From assembly GCA_025917655.1 (NCBI GenBank), contig CP084618.1:1142011-1206010 (forward strand): DNA of 64,000 nt. The letters are read 5' to 3'. Positions 11,701-22,924 of the stretch are shown in pieces; the stretch's first letter is position 1; every line of letters begins with the position of its first letter. The notes below the pieces were generated by a model, which had not been told where the DNA came from, ran no database searches, and saw only the letters and a list, made by a program, of their open reading frames with translations. The stretch comes from Chlorella sorokiniana (Eukaryota > Chlorophyta > Trebouxiophyceae > Chlorellales > Chlorellaceae). A program made the position numbers and the translations under genes.

Positions 11701-14700
11701 CTGTTGAAATGTCGAACTTTGGCCGGTCGGGAGGCATTTTACAGCCAGGCGGGCCAGCGCCGCAGGGGGCCAGTCAGCAGGCTGTGCAAGAGTGGGCAGC
11801 GGCAGGCAGCGTCACTTGCCAAGGGCTAATCCCCCGCCCCCACCCACCCTCCCACCCACCCGCGATGGAGCGGCGTAGCTCGGGAGGCACGATGTCCAGT
11901 CGTAGCCGGTGGCGGCGGTACCGCCCCGTCCCATCTGCGGTACAGCATTGCACGCAAGAAGGAGGCAGGTCGACGGTGCACTGGCGAGAGCAAGATGGCG
12001 ACCCATGCTCTGAGTAGTTGCCACTCTCGGGGGCGGGCCGCCGCGCATGGCGTGCAGGCAACGCGCTGGAAAGCGTGCAAAGTGCGCCGAGCCACCTCAG
12101 CATGCCCAGCGCGGAGCAGCGCCACTCGCCTTGTCCCGGTGGATCTTCTCCAGCGCCTCAAACACCTGCGCCTCGCTGACCAGCTCCTGCTGCTGCCGCA
12201 CCGCCAGGATGGCTGCGGGGATGGGGGTGAGGGGGCAGCGATGGTGGGTGCAGGACAAGCGCGTGTGTGGTGGTGGCGGTGGTGGTGTGTGGTGTTTGGG
12301 GGAGGGAGCAGCCAAGTAGGGCTCCGGCCCGCTTCACAAAAAGAAAAGCAGGAAACGCAGATCACAAGGCCTGACAGCAAGCGGGACGGAGCGAGCGGCT
12401 GGGTGCAGTGCAACGCGGCGCCAGCCCCACCCGACTGGTTCATCAGGTTCATCAGCTCCGCTCCCGTGAAGCCGGCGGTGGCGCGCGCCACCTTGTAGTA
12501 GTCTGTTGGAGGGAGGGTGGGCAGAAGGGCAAGGGGTGAAGCAGGGCAGGATGGCTGCTGCCCACCAGCACCTCCTCACACACACGCACACCTCCACCCC
12601 CGTCGGCCCTCGCCACCAGACCCTCCCGCCGCCCAGCAGCGCTGTGGTGGCCCTTAAGCGCAGGTGGGCCCCACTCCCGGGGGGCTCACCCAGGTTGGGG
12701 TCCACCTTCTTGTCCCGGGCATGCACCTTCAGGATGCCCACACGCCCCTGCGGGGGTTGCAGGTTGGGTGGAGGGGCGGGTGGAGGGGCGGGTCAGGGTG
12801 TATGTCCGGGGGGATGTGCCGGAAGACCGAGCGACACGGCGCCTTGGGCAGACAGCAGCAGCGCTGCCGCTTGGCTGTGCCGCCCGCCCGCCCCTTGACG
12901 CACGGCGGGTGCGGCCAGCCCAGCTGCATGCGTGCTGGAGCCCGCCCTGCCTTCGGGCGTTGGGGCCGCATGCATACAAGGCAGCCGCCAAAAACCAGTG
13001 CATTGTTCTCAACGTTGTATCCAACTCACGTCCACGTTAGGCAGGGGCATGTGCACTATGCGGTCAAAGCGTCCCGGGCGGGTGAGCGCCTGGTCCAGGG
13101 CCGAGGGGCGGTTGGTGGCAGCCATGACCACCACGCCCGTGTTGTCCTCAAACCCGTCCATCTCTGCAGCGGGAGGGGGCAGATTTGGGGAGGGAGAGCA
13201 CGGGTCATGAAGATAGAGGAGCCGGGCGAGAAGCAGGAAGGAAAGGGTGAGCGGGGGAGGTGGGAAAGGATTCACGGCGGTGAGAAGCGAGCACAGAACA
13301 AGGGGGACTTCGGCGGTTAGGCAGCCGCTGCACATGTAGCGGTGGGCTGGGAGCCTGCCCCGCTTTGATCATGCCTGCCCCCCGCGCCCGCCCCCCCACA
13401 CACACACACCACCACCACCACCACCCCAACTGCACCCACCCGTCAGCAACTGGTTGATGGTGTGCACGTTTTCGTCGTTGCCGCCGCCGCCGTAGGAGCG
13501 GGCCTGGCCGACGCCGTCAAACTCGTCGATGAAGAGGATGCAGGGGGCCTGGGGGGAGGAAAGAAGGGAGAAACGACAAACGTAAAAGACAGACAAAGAA
13601 AAGGAGAAGGGGAGAAAATGGAGAAACAAGGCGTTCAAGAAGGCGGGGCTGGCGACATCTGCCGCCGGGCAGGCAGATGGCAGACGGCGGCGGCGCCTCC
13701 AGGGGCGGCCAGCCCGGCCGGCAGCGCGGCGGCGGCCGTTGAGCTGGCGCCACTCCGCTGGCGTCTGCAGGCCGACACCGCGCTGCTGCGTGGCACACAA
13801 AAATGCTGCGGCTCACGTTTTCGCGGGCTTGGCGGAAGATGTCGCGCACACGGGAGGCGCCCACACCCACAAACATCTCCATAAACTCGGTGCCGGCTGC
13901 GGGCGGTGGGAGGACGGGGCGGAAGAGGGTCAGTGGGTGTTGGGGTGCTGGTGTGTGTGTGTGTGTATTGGAAGGGGCGTGGGGGCGACTGGGCGGGGTG
14001 CACCAGCGCGCACGTGGTTGAGGATTGAGAGAAGGTGTAAGCAGCTCAGAGGGAGGGGCAACAGGGCGGTCAGCATGACAGGGCATAGGGCAGAATAGCG
14101 GAGCCCAGAGGGGGCGAGGCGCTGGCAGCAAGGCAGCGGCCCGGTGTAGTGGGCCGACCGCAGGGCGAGCAGGCAGCACGGGGGCAAGGGGGCCTGGCAG
14201 CAGCTGCAGTGGGGGCCCACCAATGGAGAAGAAGGGGACTCCGGCCTCGCCCGCCACCGCCTTGGCCAGCAGCGTCTTGCCGGTGCCTGCGCAGCGACCG
14301 GTGAAACGTGGGTCAGCACCAAGGTCGCAGCGGGAAGGGGGCTTGCGGGCAGCAAGCCAGATTACAGCCCCGCACACACGCAGGCTCGCTGTCCAGCCGC
14401 CGTCCGGTACGTCCGCCGCCGCGCAGGCTGCCTAGCCCGGCAGGCAGCCGCCGGCGAGGGGTGCGCCGCAGCAGCATGCGGGCCTCAGGTTCTTGCGACC
14501 CGACCCTGACCCCTGCTGTTCAGCACCCACCTGGCGGCCCCACCAGCAGCACGCCGGCGGGGGAGCGTGCCCCAGGGAGAGGAAGCGGTTGGGGTCCCGC
14601 AGGAACTGCACAATCTCGGTGATCTCCTCCTTGACCTGGCGGGGAGTGGCCACAGGAAATGTGGCAGTCAGTGAGTAACAGTCTGGTTGGATGTGGTTTG

Positions 14701-17640
14701 CGCGATGAATCAAACAGCCAGCGATCTAAGGCCTGGCCAGCGGCAAGAGAGCGGCTGCCCGCGCAGCGGGGTATGGAAAGGGGCTGGAGGTGGAGCGAGA
14801 GGTGCGGCGCACCTGGTCAATACCAGCGATGTCCTTGAAGTCGTACTGCGCGTCCTTTGGCTGCGGTACAGCCAGGGGAGAAAGCGTGCAGCGCAAAGGG
14901 TGGTCAGGAACATGGGCATCTCGTGCTGTTGTCAAAGGGGTTCGTGCAGTGGAGGAGGATGTGGGCGCGGCCAGCAGCAGGCGCAGGCCAGCTTCCACCG
15001 CCCCCAGCAGCCAGCCTGCGGTACCTTGACCAGCTCCAGGTTGGCGCCGCCAAAGATGCGGTCCCGCTGCTTCTTCTGGCCCAGCCTGCCCGGGAGTGGA
15101 GGCGGGGTGGGGGCAGGTGGGTGAGGGATGAGACGGCATGGCGGAGAGGGGAGCGCAGAAACCCCACTGAAACATGGCATGCACGCTCCGGCCAGCACTG
15201 CCGGGACAGCTTTCAACGCATGCTGGTTCAAAGGGGTGAAAGCGCTCTGTGCGGCGGCGCCCACCTGAAGGCAAACTTGATGAGCAGGAAGGAGAAGGCG
15301 ATGGGGAACACGAGCCGGGCGAGGGCGTGCAGCATGGGCAGCGCGTGGTTGGGCGACGTGTCCTCCACATACACGCTGCGGGGCACAGGCGGTGCGGGGG
15401 CGGCAATGGGGCACCACTCAGCGGTACAGTTGGGGATAGCGGGGTGGGGTGAGGGGTCGCGAATCGCCACGCAGCCAGCGAGCGGCGTCATCTGTCGCGC
15501 TTGTGGCCCACAAACAAGCGCCGCCCTCCCAGACCACATGCAAGCGCATCGTGCAGCGTCAGCGGCGCCCGCTGCTCTTCCAGCCCTGCAGGCGCCTCAC
15601 CCGTGGGTCACAAGGTGGTCAAAGAGGTCGGGGTCAAGGGCAGCCCCACCTTCTCTGCAGCAGCCGGGAGAGAGCGGCGCAGCGCAGTCGGGAGCGCCCG
15701 CGGCGGCGGCCAGCGCTGGGCAGGCACACAGGAACAGGGCTGAGAGCGGAGGGCAGTGGATGTGCGGATACATCTACACATGGAAGGGCAGCAGAGAGGG
15801 AGAGAGGGCTGGGATCGGCGTGCCTGTGCGGGCGCCGCCGGGGGCGCTGGCCTTGGTGGTGACGACGACGGAGCGACGGTCGTGGGTGTACCGCACCTAT
15901 ACCGCAGTACACGGGGGCAGGGCAATACGAACAGGTCAAACACGCAGCGGAAGGAGCCGCGGAGGACATCTGGTCTCCCATCGTGGCAGCGCAGCAGGGC
16001 GCAGGGACCGGGCAGCGGCTTTCCAGCAATCCAACACGAGCCGGCAGCACCGCTGGTCCCGCTTGTGACAGTACCGCTGCCTGCACCGCACCTTCTCCAC
16101 CTTGCGCTCCCGCACCAGGTTCCAGAACTGGGTGTAGGTCATGTCCTTGAGGCGGTCGGGACGCCTGAAGCGTGGGGGCAAGGGTGGCGGGACGGCAGGG
16201 TTGGGTGCGCATGCGCATGAGCGGGGGGCCTCAGGAAAGTCGGTCATCCCACAGAGCATCAGCTGCAGATGGTCAGCCAGGCCGCCGCCGCCACAGATCC
16301 GGCCGCCCTGCCCAGACAGCCACAGCCCGCCCCCTGCCCAGGCAGCGCACCAAATGGTGACCAGGCCAAAGTTGTCGCTGGCCTCAAACTCTTTGGCCGA
16401 GGGGACCTTGGAGGGGTCTGGGACCAGCGACTTGCTGGGGTCCACCTTGCGCCCGCCCTTGGAGGGCACTGCGGGCGGCGGGGGGGCAGCAGGGCGGTGG
16501 GGAGAAGAGAGGTGGATGGGGTACCTGGGGGACAAAGAGGGAAAAGCTGGCAGGGGAGCAGGCAGGCGGGCTGCCCAGCGCTGCCCAGCAGAAGCTTGGC
16601 AGTGCGAGTCGGCAGCGCACGGCTGCCATAAAGGGGATGCCATGCAGGGGCATGCGCCGGGCCAGGAACACAGCCGCACGCAGCGCAGCAAACGCCCAGC
16701 GCGGCTGCCGCCCAGCCTGGCCAGTGCCAGCAGCTGTGGCGGCGGCAGCGGCAGCGTCAGCGGCGGCTCACGCTGCATGCGCTTCACGGCGCGCATCTCC
16801 TTGGGACTCAGCCCCTGGTCCTCCAGCAGGCGGTTCAGGGCGGAGTTGCCCTGCTGGGCCAGCTCCTCTGGGGAGAGCAGGGTGACCTGCGGGGGCGGCG
16901 GCACGCGAGCGGCAGAGCAGGCAGGGTGCGATAGTGGGTGGGTGGGTGGGTGGGTGGGCCAGGTTCTTGCTTTGTTGTGTTTTGGTGGGTGTCAGTGTGC
17001 GTCCCGTCCGCGCAAGCGCGGCTTCTGGAGCGTGCAAGAGGCAGCCGCGAGAGCCCCCGCACTGCCTCCTGCCCCCACTGCTGCAGAACGCGGCGGGCGG
17101 GCTGCACGCAGCGCGGGCCGTCGCAGCCCACCTTTTCATCCCCCTTGGACGCCAGGAGGATGCCTGTGTCCCGCCACCCTTGCTGCCGCTGCTGCTGCTG
17201 CTGCTGCTCCGCCGCCGCATGCTGCCAGGCCGGCTGCTGAGCCGCCGCCGCCGCCGCTGCGTAGGAGGCAGAGGCATCCGCCGATGCTGCGTGTGCGGGC
17301 AATGTGCCTGGGGGCGGGCTGCTGCTGCTGGTGGCGGCGGCTGCGTGGGCGGGGCGGGCTGACAGGCAAACGCGGCGGCGCAGAGCCCCGCGGTGGCGGC
17401 CAGGCGGGGCAGCCAAGTCGCCTGCTGCTCCCGCTGCTGCTCCTCCTGCTGGGCTGCGAGGCTTGGCAGGCCGCTGCTGCTGCTGGTCGCCCGACAGGCC
17501 AACAGGCGCTCCCCGCACGCAGCGGGGCCGCACGTTGCGGCCGCGCAGGCCAGCTCACGCGCAGGCACCCGCCACGCAGGTGAGCGGCGGCGGGGCAGGC
17601 CAGCCCGCGCCGCTGGTGCTCGCGGCGGTCCTAGAGTCAT
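8752..17640 (-). CDS. FtsH-like AAA protein with lost protease site (FtsHi type)
   Basis: This long, many-exon gene encodes a chloroplast FtsH relative. An Arg/Ser/Gln-rich transit-peptide-like N-terminus starts at ATG 17640. A membrane helix ([18 protein letters not shown]) is encoded near 15265-15380. The AAA module follows: Walker A GPPGTGKT split between exons near 14532 and 14287, Walker [10 protein letters not shown] near 13535, and the SRH/arginine-finger motif RPGRFDR near 13070. Where active FtsH has HEXXH, this protein reads [15 protein letters not shown] (near 11625). The usual acidic third ligand region reads STAGGHHLQ (near 10725). Zinc binding and proteolysis are therefore probably lost, as in plant FtsHi subunits, which form an inner-envelope import motor complex. 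I cannot say which FtsHi it matches. One missing base (C run 14570-14573) breaks the frame just before Walker A, and frame changes in the 5' exons (17.1-17.6 kb) and near 11.93 kb are unresolved. An intron beginning at 12129 uses a GC donor. Confidence 0.85.
10831..10930. repeat. Two-copy tandem duplication, period about 51 bp
   Basis: A segment containing CAGCACCGCGCAGCAAGGG occurs at 10851 and again at 10902, with similar GTGAGGG(A/T)AGGGG sequence ahead of each copy. It lies within an intron of the FtsH-like gene. Confidence 0.75.
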
Positions 17641-18100
17641 CGACAAGCCGTGATGTGCGTGTCACGGTCTTCAGCCTGCCGCACAGCGCCCCAGCGCTCT
17701 GCATGGTTGGCTGGCTTGCCTAGCACTCTCTGCAACGCAGTCAGGCTGGATCGAACGGTTTCTAAAGCAAGAAGCGCACAATGTAGACTGCTGCAATGGC
17801 GCCCAGCGCTGCCTTGGCCCGACTGGGGGTCAGGCTCTGGCCATGCAGCGCGGAGGCGGCTGACAGCAACCTTTTTGTATGCTAAAATGTCTGAAATGCC
17901 GAGTGGGGTGCACAAGGCCGCACAAGGCTCCACGGATCGGCGAGATGGGCCGCCTTTCCACCTGCATTTTCTATCCGGCCAAGCGGCCTCAAGGCGCCAG
18001 GCAGCAACGCGCATTGTGTGTTTGCTGATATCGGGGTGTGCTTTGGTTCTTTTGGCCAACCTCGCACTTCCCACCGAGCTCCTCAGCAGACATCGATAGG
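17641..18100. promoter_or_regulatory. Shared divergent promoter region, FtsH-like / RPL29
   Basis: These 460 bp separate the start of the minus-strand FtsH-like gene from the start of the plus-strand plastid uL29 gene. Both products are expected in the chloroplast, so one bidirectional promoter may serve both. I see no convincing TATA box or named element. The assignment rests on geometry alone. Confidence 0.45.
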
Positions 18101-19325
18101 ATGGCAGCGCTCCTGGCGGCCAGCAGCAGCGCTGTGGCGCTCGGCGCAAGGCCTGCGTGGCTCGGCAGCCCTTTGCAGCAGCAGCGGTGCGCCTACCGGC
18201 GCGGCCAGCGGCTCGGGCCATGCAGGTGCAGGCTATGGCCAAGCCCTCAAAGGCTGCCGAGTTCCGGTGCGTTTTTAGGCTGCGGCAGCGATGAGTGCAT
18301 GTTGAACTGCGCTACAGCTCCCTGGCTGGTCACAGCCCCGGCTGCACTGTGCATCTCAGCGACCTGCTCGCAAGCGGTCGCCAGCGAGCTTTTCACCACT
18401 GGCTCGACAACAGGAATCAGATGGCACGCTATCCAGAGGAATGCTCAACGACGGACGGCGCTTCCGCTGCGCCGCCCTCCGCTGAGCTGTTGTCGACACC
18501 TCCTTGCTCACGACCCGCCTGTCTCCCTTCTGCAGCGGCCTCTCGGATGAGGCGATTGATGCGGCGGTGCAGGAGGCCAAGAAGGACATGTTCTCTCTGC
18601 GCATCAAGTTTGCGAAGCGCGAGGTGCGCGCGCTGCCTGCCGCCGAGTTGGACGCCGCCGCTTCGAGCGGCCGCCAAGGCTTTCAACTGCAGCAGCGGGG
18701 CTTGGCTGCCATGATGAGCACACACCCTGGTCTTTAGCGGGCGGCTCGCCGTCCGCGATGCGGGGCAACCAACCCTCTAAGAAGTTCTGAGCACCAGAGC
18801 CCAGCTGCACACACATCTCCTGCACGCCGCCTGCGCTCTGCCCTGGTTGATGCTGCTACTATGGCCTCTTTAGCAGATGCCTGTTGCACCCTTACCTGTT
18901 GCGTGCCGAACGTTTGTCCCTCATACCTGCATTTCCTTCGTTTACCGGCCCTGCCCTCTGCCCTGACCCATCAAGCCTCACAGTTCCGTGCACAAACCAT
19001 CCTCTGCCTGCCGCAGGATTACAAGCCCAGCGACTACCGCGCCCTCAAGCGCAAGGTGGCGCAGCTGCTGACGGTGAAGCGGGAGCGGGAGCTGGCGGCG
19101 GGCGTGGACCGCCGCGCCTCCAAGTCCGCTGAGCGGTGAGGGCGGGCTGTGCGGGGTGGCTGGGTTGGGTGGGAGCAGCGGCTGGGGCAGTGGGGGATTG
19201 ACCAGCGGGCCAGCCACCTCTATGAATCGGTGTGTTGCCTACCGGCTCTTTGCCCTGACCCACACGCCTCACCCCACTGCAGCCGGAAGCTGGTGGATGC
19301 GGGCCTGGGCAAGTTTGCCAGCTGA
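18101..19325 (+). CDS. RPL29: Chloroplast 50S ribosomal protein L29 (uL29c)
   Basis: Four exons (18101-18266, 18536-18623, 19017-19135, 19283-19325) encode the nuclear-made plastid ribosomal protein uL29, which sits at the exit-tunnel rim of the 50S subunit. The mature part begins around AMAKPSKAAEF and shows the family signature: LSDEAIDAAVQEAKKDMFSL, then LRIKFAKRE and DYKPSDYRALKRKVAQLLTV, ending KLVDAGLGKFAS and TGA. All splice phases agree. The predicted transit peptide (MAALLAASSSAVALGARPA) is one base out of frame with the mature protein. A single missing base near 18157 restores a continuous Arg/Ala-rich transit peptide. Alternatively translation could begin at the in-frame ATG of MQVQAMAK, which would leave no plastid signal. 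Confidence 0.88.
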
Positions 19326-19386
19326 GGCAGCGGCGCCTTGTGTGGCCAGGCTTGAGCACCCTCCCTGACTACTGTTCCACGCCCTT

Positions 19387-19391
19387 TGTAA
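19387..19391 (+). terminator. Candidate TGTAA polyadenylation signal of RPL29
   Basis: TGTAA, the usual poly(A) signal of green algae, lies about 60 bp past the RPL29 stop codon, a typical distance. Confidence 0.5.
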
Positions 19392-20500
19392 GCCTTCCCT
19401 CGTCCTGCAAGCCCAAAGATCAGTGAGCTCCATTCACACCCAGCACCATACCGCGCTGCTGCACCAGCCCTGTGCACCTTCCGCCTGCCGCGCCAGCCAG
19501 CCGCTATGTTAACCACGCAAGAAGCAAACGGGGCCATGCCTTTTGGGGGTTTGGGGGCTTCCAAGCGGAAGCATGCCTCTTTCATGACGCAATACTTCAA
19601 AGTGTCCAGGTGATGCTCAGCTATTAAGGGTCATGCAGTGACCTCTATCGTCAATGTACCGGGCATGCCGTGCTGGGACTTCAGTGGGATACAATGCAAG
19701 TGACAATCTGGACTTAGCAGCTGACGGGGCTCCGCGTGCATGTAAGCACCCTTGCCACTGGCATGTGCATCAATATCGCTGAGGCCGCAAAAGGGGCTAG
19801 GGTCGTCGCTCAGTGGATGTGCGCTTGATCGGTGACAGCCCCTTGTGGCGACCACCGGGGACGTCCGGCAGCTGGTTGGGCTGATGAGTCCACATAGCGC
19901 TCGGGTTGGTGACCGCGGAAGCTACGGAGCATAGATTGTGATGGAGTGCTGCGCATGCCGAAAATCTTAAATCATAATCATATTGCAGGAGGCTGGCTAA
20001 AACTAGCCTTCCTCCATTGTGTGTGTGTGTGTTACATCGGTCTATGGCCTTCCTCCATTTAACTAGGCAGCCACGTGCTAGTGCCAACGAGCTACTTGTT
20101 CAAGGGGTCATGACCTGCTCTTCTGACAGTGGAGCAGGCATGGATCCATGCCCCTCCATGGGGGCGCAAATAGGAGACGGTAAGGGCCCTTGCCGTCGCG
20201 TGCATTAGGTTGCGTCACCATCAACCGTACTGTTACAGACCCCTGGGATGAACCACGATCAAAAGACCACAGGATGAAAGCTAGGGCAAACGCAAGGGAT
20301 ACACGTGTTGGGGGCACAAACCGGATACAGAGCATGCATAGCACAGCACATCCGTGCTGTTGTAGGAAGGACCTTGTGCTCTGTTGTTTCGGTAGTGCAA
20401 GCCATAATGCGGCGGCAATGGGTGGCAGCGAGGAGCCGCCCCCTAGGGTCACTCGCGCACGTGCAAGGTACCGCAGCAGGCTTTGGGATGCCCTCCTCGG
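19392..20500. other. Intergenic, no gene recognised
   Basis: This is the region between the RPL29 3' end and the stop of the minus-strand proline-rich gene, so it is a convergent spacer. It is less GC-rich than the neighbouring exons. I see only short frames without family signatures, and no tRNA-like fold that I could support by eye. Confidence 0.5.
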
Positions 20501-22924
20501 CTAGAAGCATTCAGTGGTAACAATTCCTTCCTCCGCAAGCCGGGTGCTGCAATGCGTCCACAACGCCTTGATTGCAATGACCTGGTCGGTGGTCACCAGT
20601 GAAGGCGGGTCGGCGTATGCCCTTGACAACAGGACGGTGGACGTGACTGCCTCCAAGATGAGATTCCCCTCTCCGATGTCCACCCACGTATCTCCAGCCA
20701 AGAGCTGCAGAGGACAACAACAACAACAATGGGCATTTCTGTGTCGTAAGTTCTAAGAATGGGTGAAGTGGTATGAACGTGGGAAGATCGGAGCACTAGT
20801 GAGGCCGTGGTGGTGGTTGTGGTGGTGGGTTGGGGGATGCAAAGCTGCGGAACTGGCAGCTCCAAACGAAGTCTAAGACAAGGCGTGGTCGAGCGCATTA
20901 GACGCCCCAACCATCGAGCAGAGGGGAAGCCGCTCATAGAATTTCATAAAGATATATGGGAGAAGTTTGGCGTCCACAAAGAGCAGGCTCTACCGCAGCA
21001 CACATTGGCCATGTTTGCTTGCCCGGAGCTCCATGCGGCCCCGGGAGTCCGCGGCAACGTCATATCGATTGTTGGCATAGCAACAAACCCACCTCATCAT
21101 CCGCACAGGCCGCGGACCTCTCTCCGGCGGGATCTTCAGAAAACAAGCAGACTATGTCGGACACATCGATGCCGGAGCCCGGCGGCAGGCCAATGATGGT
21201 GGAGGAGATGATGAGCGCGCTGCTGCCGGGGGCGGTCTCTAGCGTGATGTTTACGGTCTTGGGGGTTGCGGAGGCCCGAGGGGCGGGCAAGCGTCTGCCG
21301 TCGTCAGAAGCAGCCCTCCAGGGGTCAGTGCGGGACCGGGAGGGGCTTCTAAGTCGACGCAATCCTGATAGTCCAGGCCGTCCATGCTTGGGTTGAAGAT
21401 GAGGAGGCGTGGGCAGGCAGCAGGGCCGTTGGACAGAGTGGCGTTGTCGGCCACCGCTGGCACTGCAAACACCCCGCCGCTTTGCTCCACCCCTGGCGCA
21501 TCCGAGGACAGGTTGTAGAAGCACAAGGGTCTGTGAGGGAGAAGGGAGGGAACGGGGGGGGTTGATAGGGAGGCAATACCAGCACAGAGCACAGCGCGGG
21601 CTGTCACCGAGGTAACTTGCAGGCGATGGCAGCCACCATGACAAACTCGTAGGCTTGCTGACCGTGCCCGCTACGCGGCACAGCCAGCCTGCCCCCCGTA
21701 CACAGCGCAGCACCATCCTTGGGTGCTGGTCCAACAGGCGGCGGCGGGCGGCCGCACTCACGGCGGAGCGGGTGGCGAAGGTGGCGGGTGCGGGGGCGCT
21801 GGGGGTGAGGGCGGTTGCGGAGGTCTGCATGCAGGGGAGGAGCAAAAAGGCAGGCTGGATGGGAGGCATCGTGGTATACAGGCTTTGAACGCGCATCTGG
21901 AAGGGTCGCCGTGTGTGGACAAATGGGAATGCTGTCAATAACGCAAAACTGCCCCAGGGCGACTGAGAGCTGCGGCAGCCAGCAAGCCTGGACTGAAGCG
22001 GCTGCAAGTTTGCAGCCATGAGCCATGCGCAGCACGAGCAGGAGAAGCAGCAGCGCACCGTGGCGGGGAGGGCTGGGCTTTGGGCTGGGTGGGGGGCCTG
22101 GGCTTGGGGCTGGGCGGGGAGGGCTGGGCTTTGGGCTGGGTGGGGGGCTGGGCTTGGGGCTGGGCGGGGGGCTGGGCTTGGGGCGCGGCGGCGGAGGGCG
22201 CGGCTTGGGGCTTGGGGGCGGAGGGCGGGGCTTGGGGCGGGGGGGGACGGCGGAGGGCGGGGCTTGGGGCGGGGTGGCGGAGGGCGGGGCTTAGGGCGGG
22301 GGGACGGCGGAGGGCGGGGCTTGGGGCGGGGTGGCGGTGGACGGGGCTTGGGGCGCGGAGGGGGAGGACGGGGCTTGGGGCGGGGTGGCGGCGGGGGGGA
22401 GACGGCGGCGGCGGCGGCTCTGCCGCCGCTGTCACTTTCCACACCAGCAGGGCCGTGGAGTTGGTCTTGCTGAACAGCTGGGGCAGAGTCCGGCTGGGGC
22501 AGGGGGTGCCGGGCCTGGGGGCACCCAGGTAGCGGGCGGGGCAGCCAGGGCGGCCCTGCAGGCGGATGCACAAGTGGATGAGGGATGTGGGAGATGGCAA
22601 CAGGGCGTTATGTGGTTCTGAGGAAGAAAGGCTGCGGCTACATGGGGCGAGCCGCACGAGCGTGAAGCTTCGGCCAGCTTCTTCCTCATAGCCACCCTTT
22701 CCCCCGCCCTCTCAACAACATAAACCACCTTTCCTCCACCCTCTGTAAATCGCGCATGCGCACCACCCTGCTCACCTGCGTGCGGATGTAGAAGCGGTCG
22801 GCGCTGCCAGCCGCCTGCTCGAAAACCCAGAGCACCTTGGCACCCATGGTTGCGGCGGTGGTGGCGCAGGCGCCGGAGGCAGACAGGAAGCTGCTGCCGG
22901 CACATTCAGCCACGCGCCCGGCAG
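20501..22924 (-). CDS. Unrecognised proline-rich, probably wall/secreted protein (5' end not found)
   Basis: A multi-exon minus-strand gene whose first exon I could not find. Its most upstream clear exon (22924 down to about 22780) reads AECAGSSFLSASGACATT and ends FYIRTQ before a GTGAGC donor. The next carries CPARYLGAP and LLVWKV, then runs into about 110 residues of Pro/Ala/Ser (PPPPSPPRRHPAPSP-like), typical of algal hydroxyproline-rich wall proteins. Later exons encode a Cys-containing globular part (LIFNPSMDGLDYQDCVDL, VNITLETAPGSSALIISSTI). The last exon is about 20704-20501 and ends EEGIVTTECF and TAG. I do not recognise the domains. A frame change near 21270 between LTTADACPPL and TPKTVNITLE again fits one missing base. 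Confidence 0.5.
22060..22420. repeat. Degenerate low-complexity repeat encoding Pro-rich spacer
   Basis: The plus strand is made of repeats such as GGGCTTGGGGCTGGGCGGGG and GGCGGAGGGCGGGGCTTGG. On the minus strand this encodes the proline-rich spacer of the unrecognised gene. Such G-rich tracts are prone to length error. Confidence 0.8.

Noticed and set aside
22018-22532. Glycine-rich plus-strand frames (GLGAGW-like repeats)
   Set aside because: They are the reverse of the proline-rich coding region on the minus strand. Flanking minus-strand exons have splice sites and the plus-strand frames do not.
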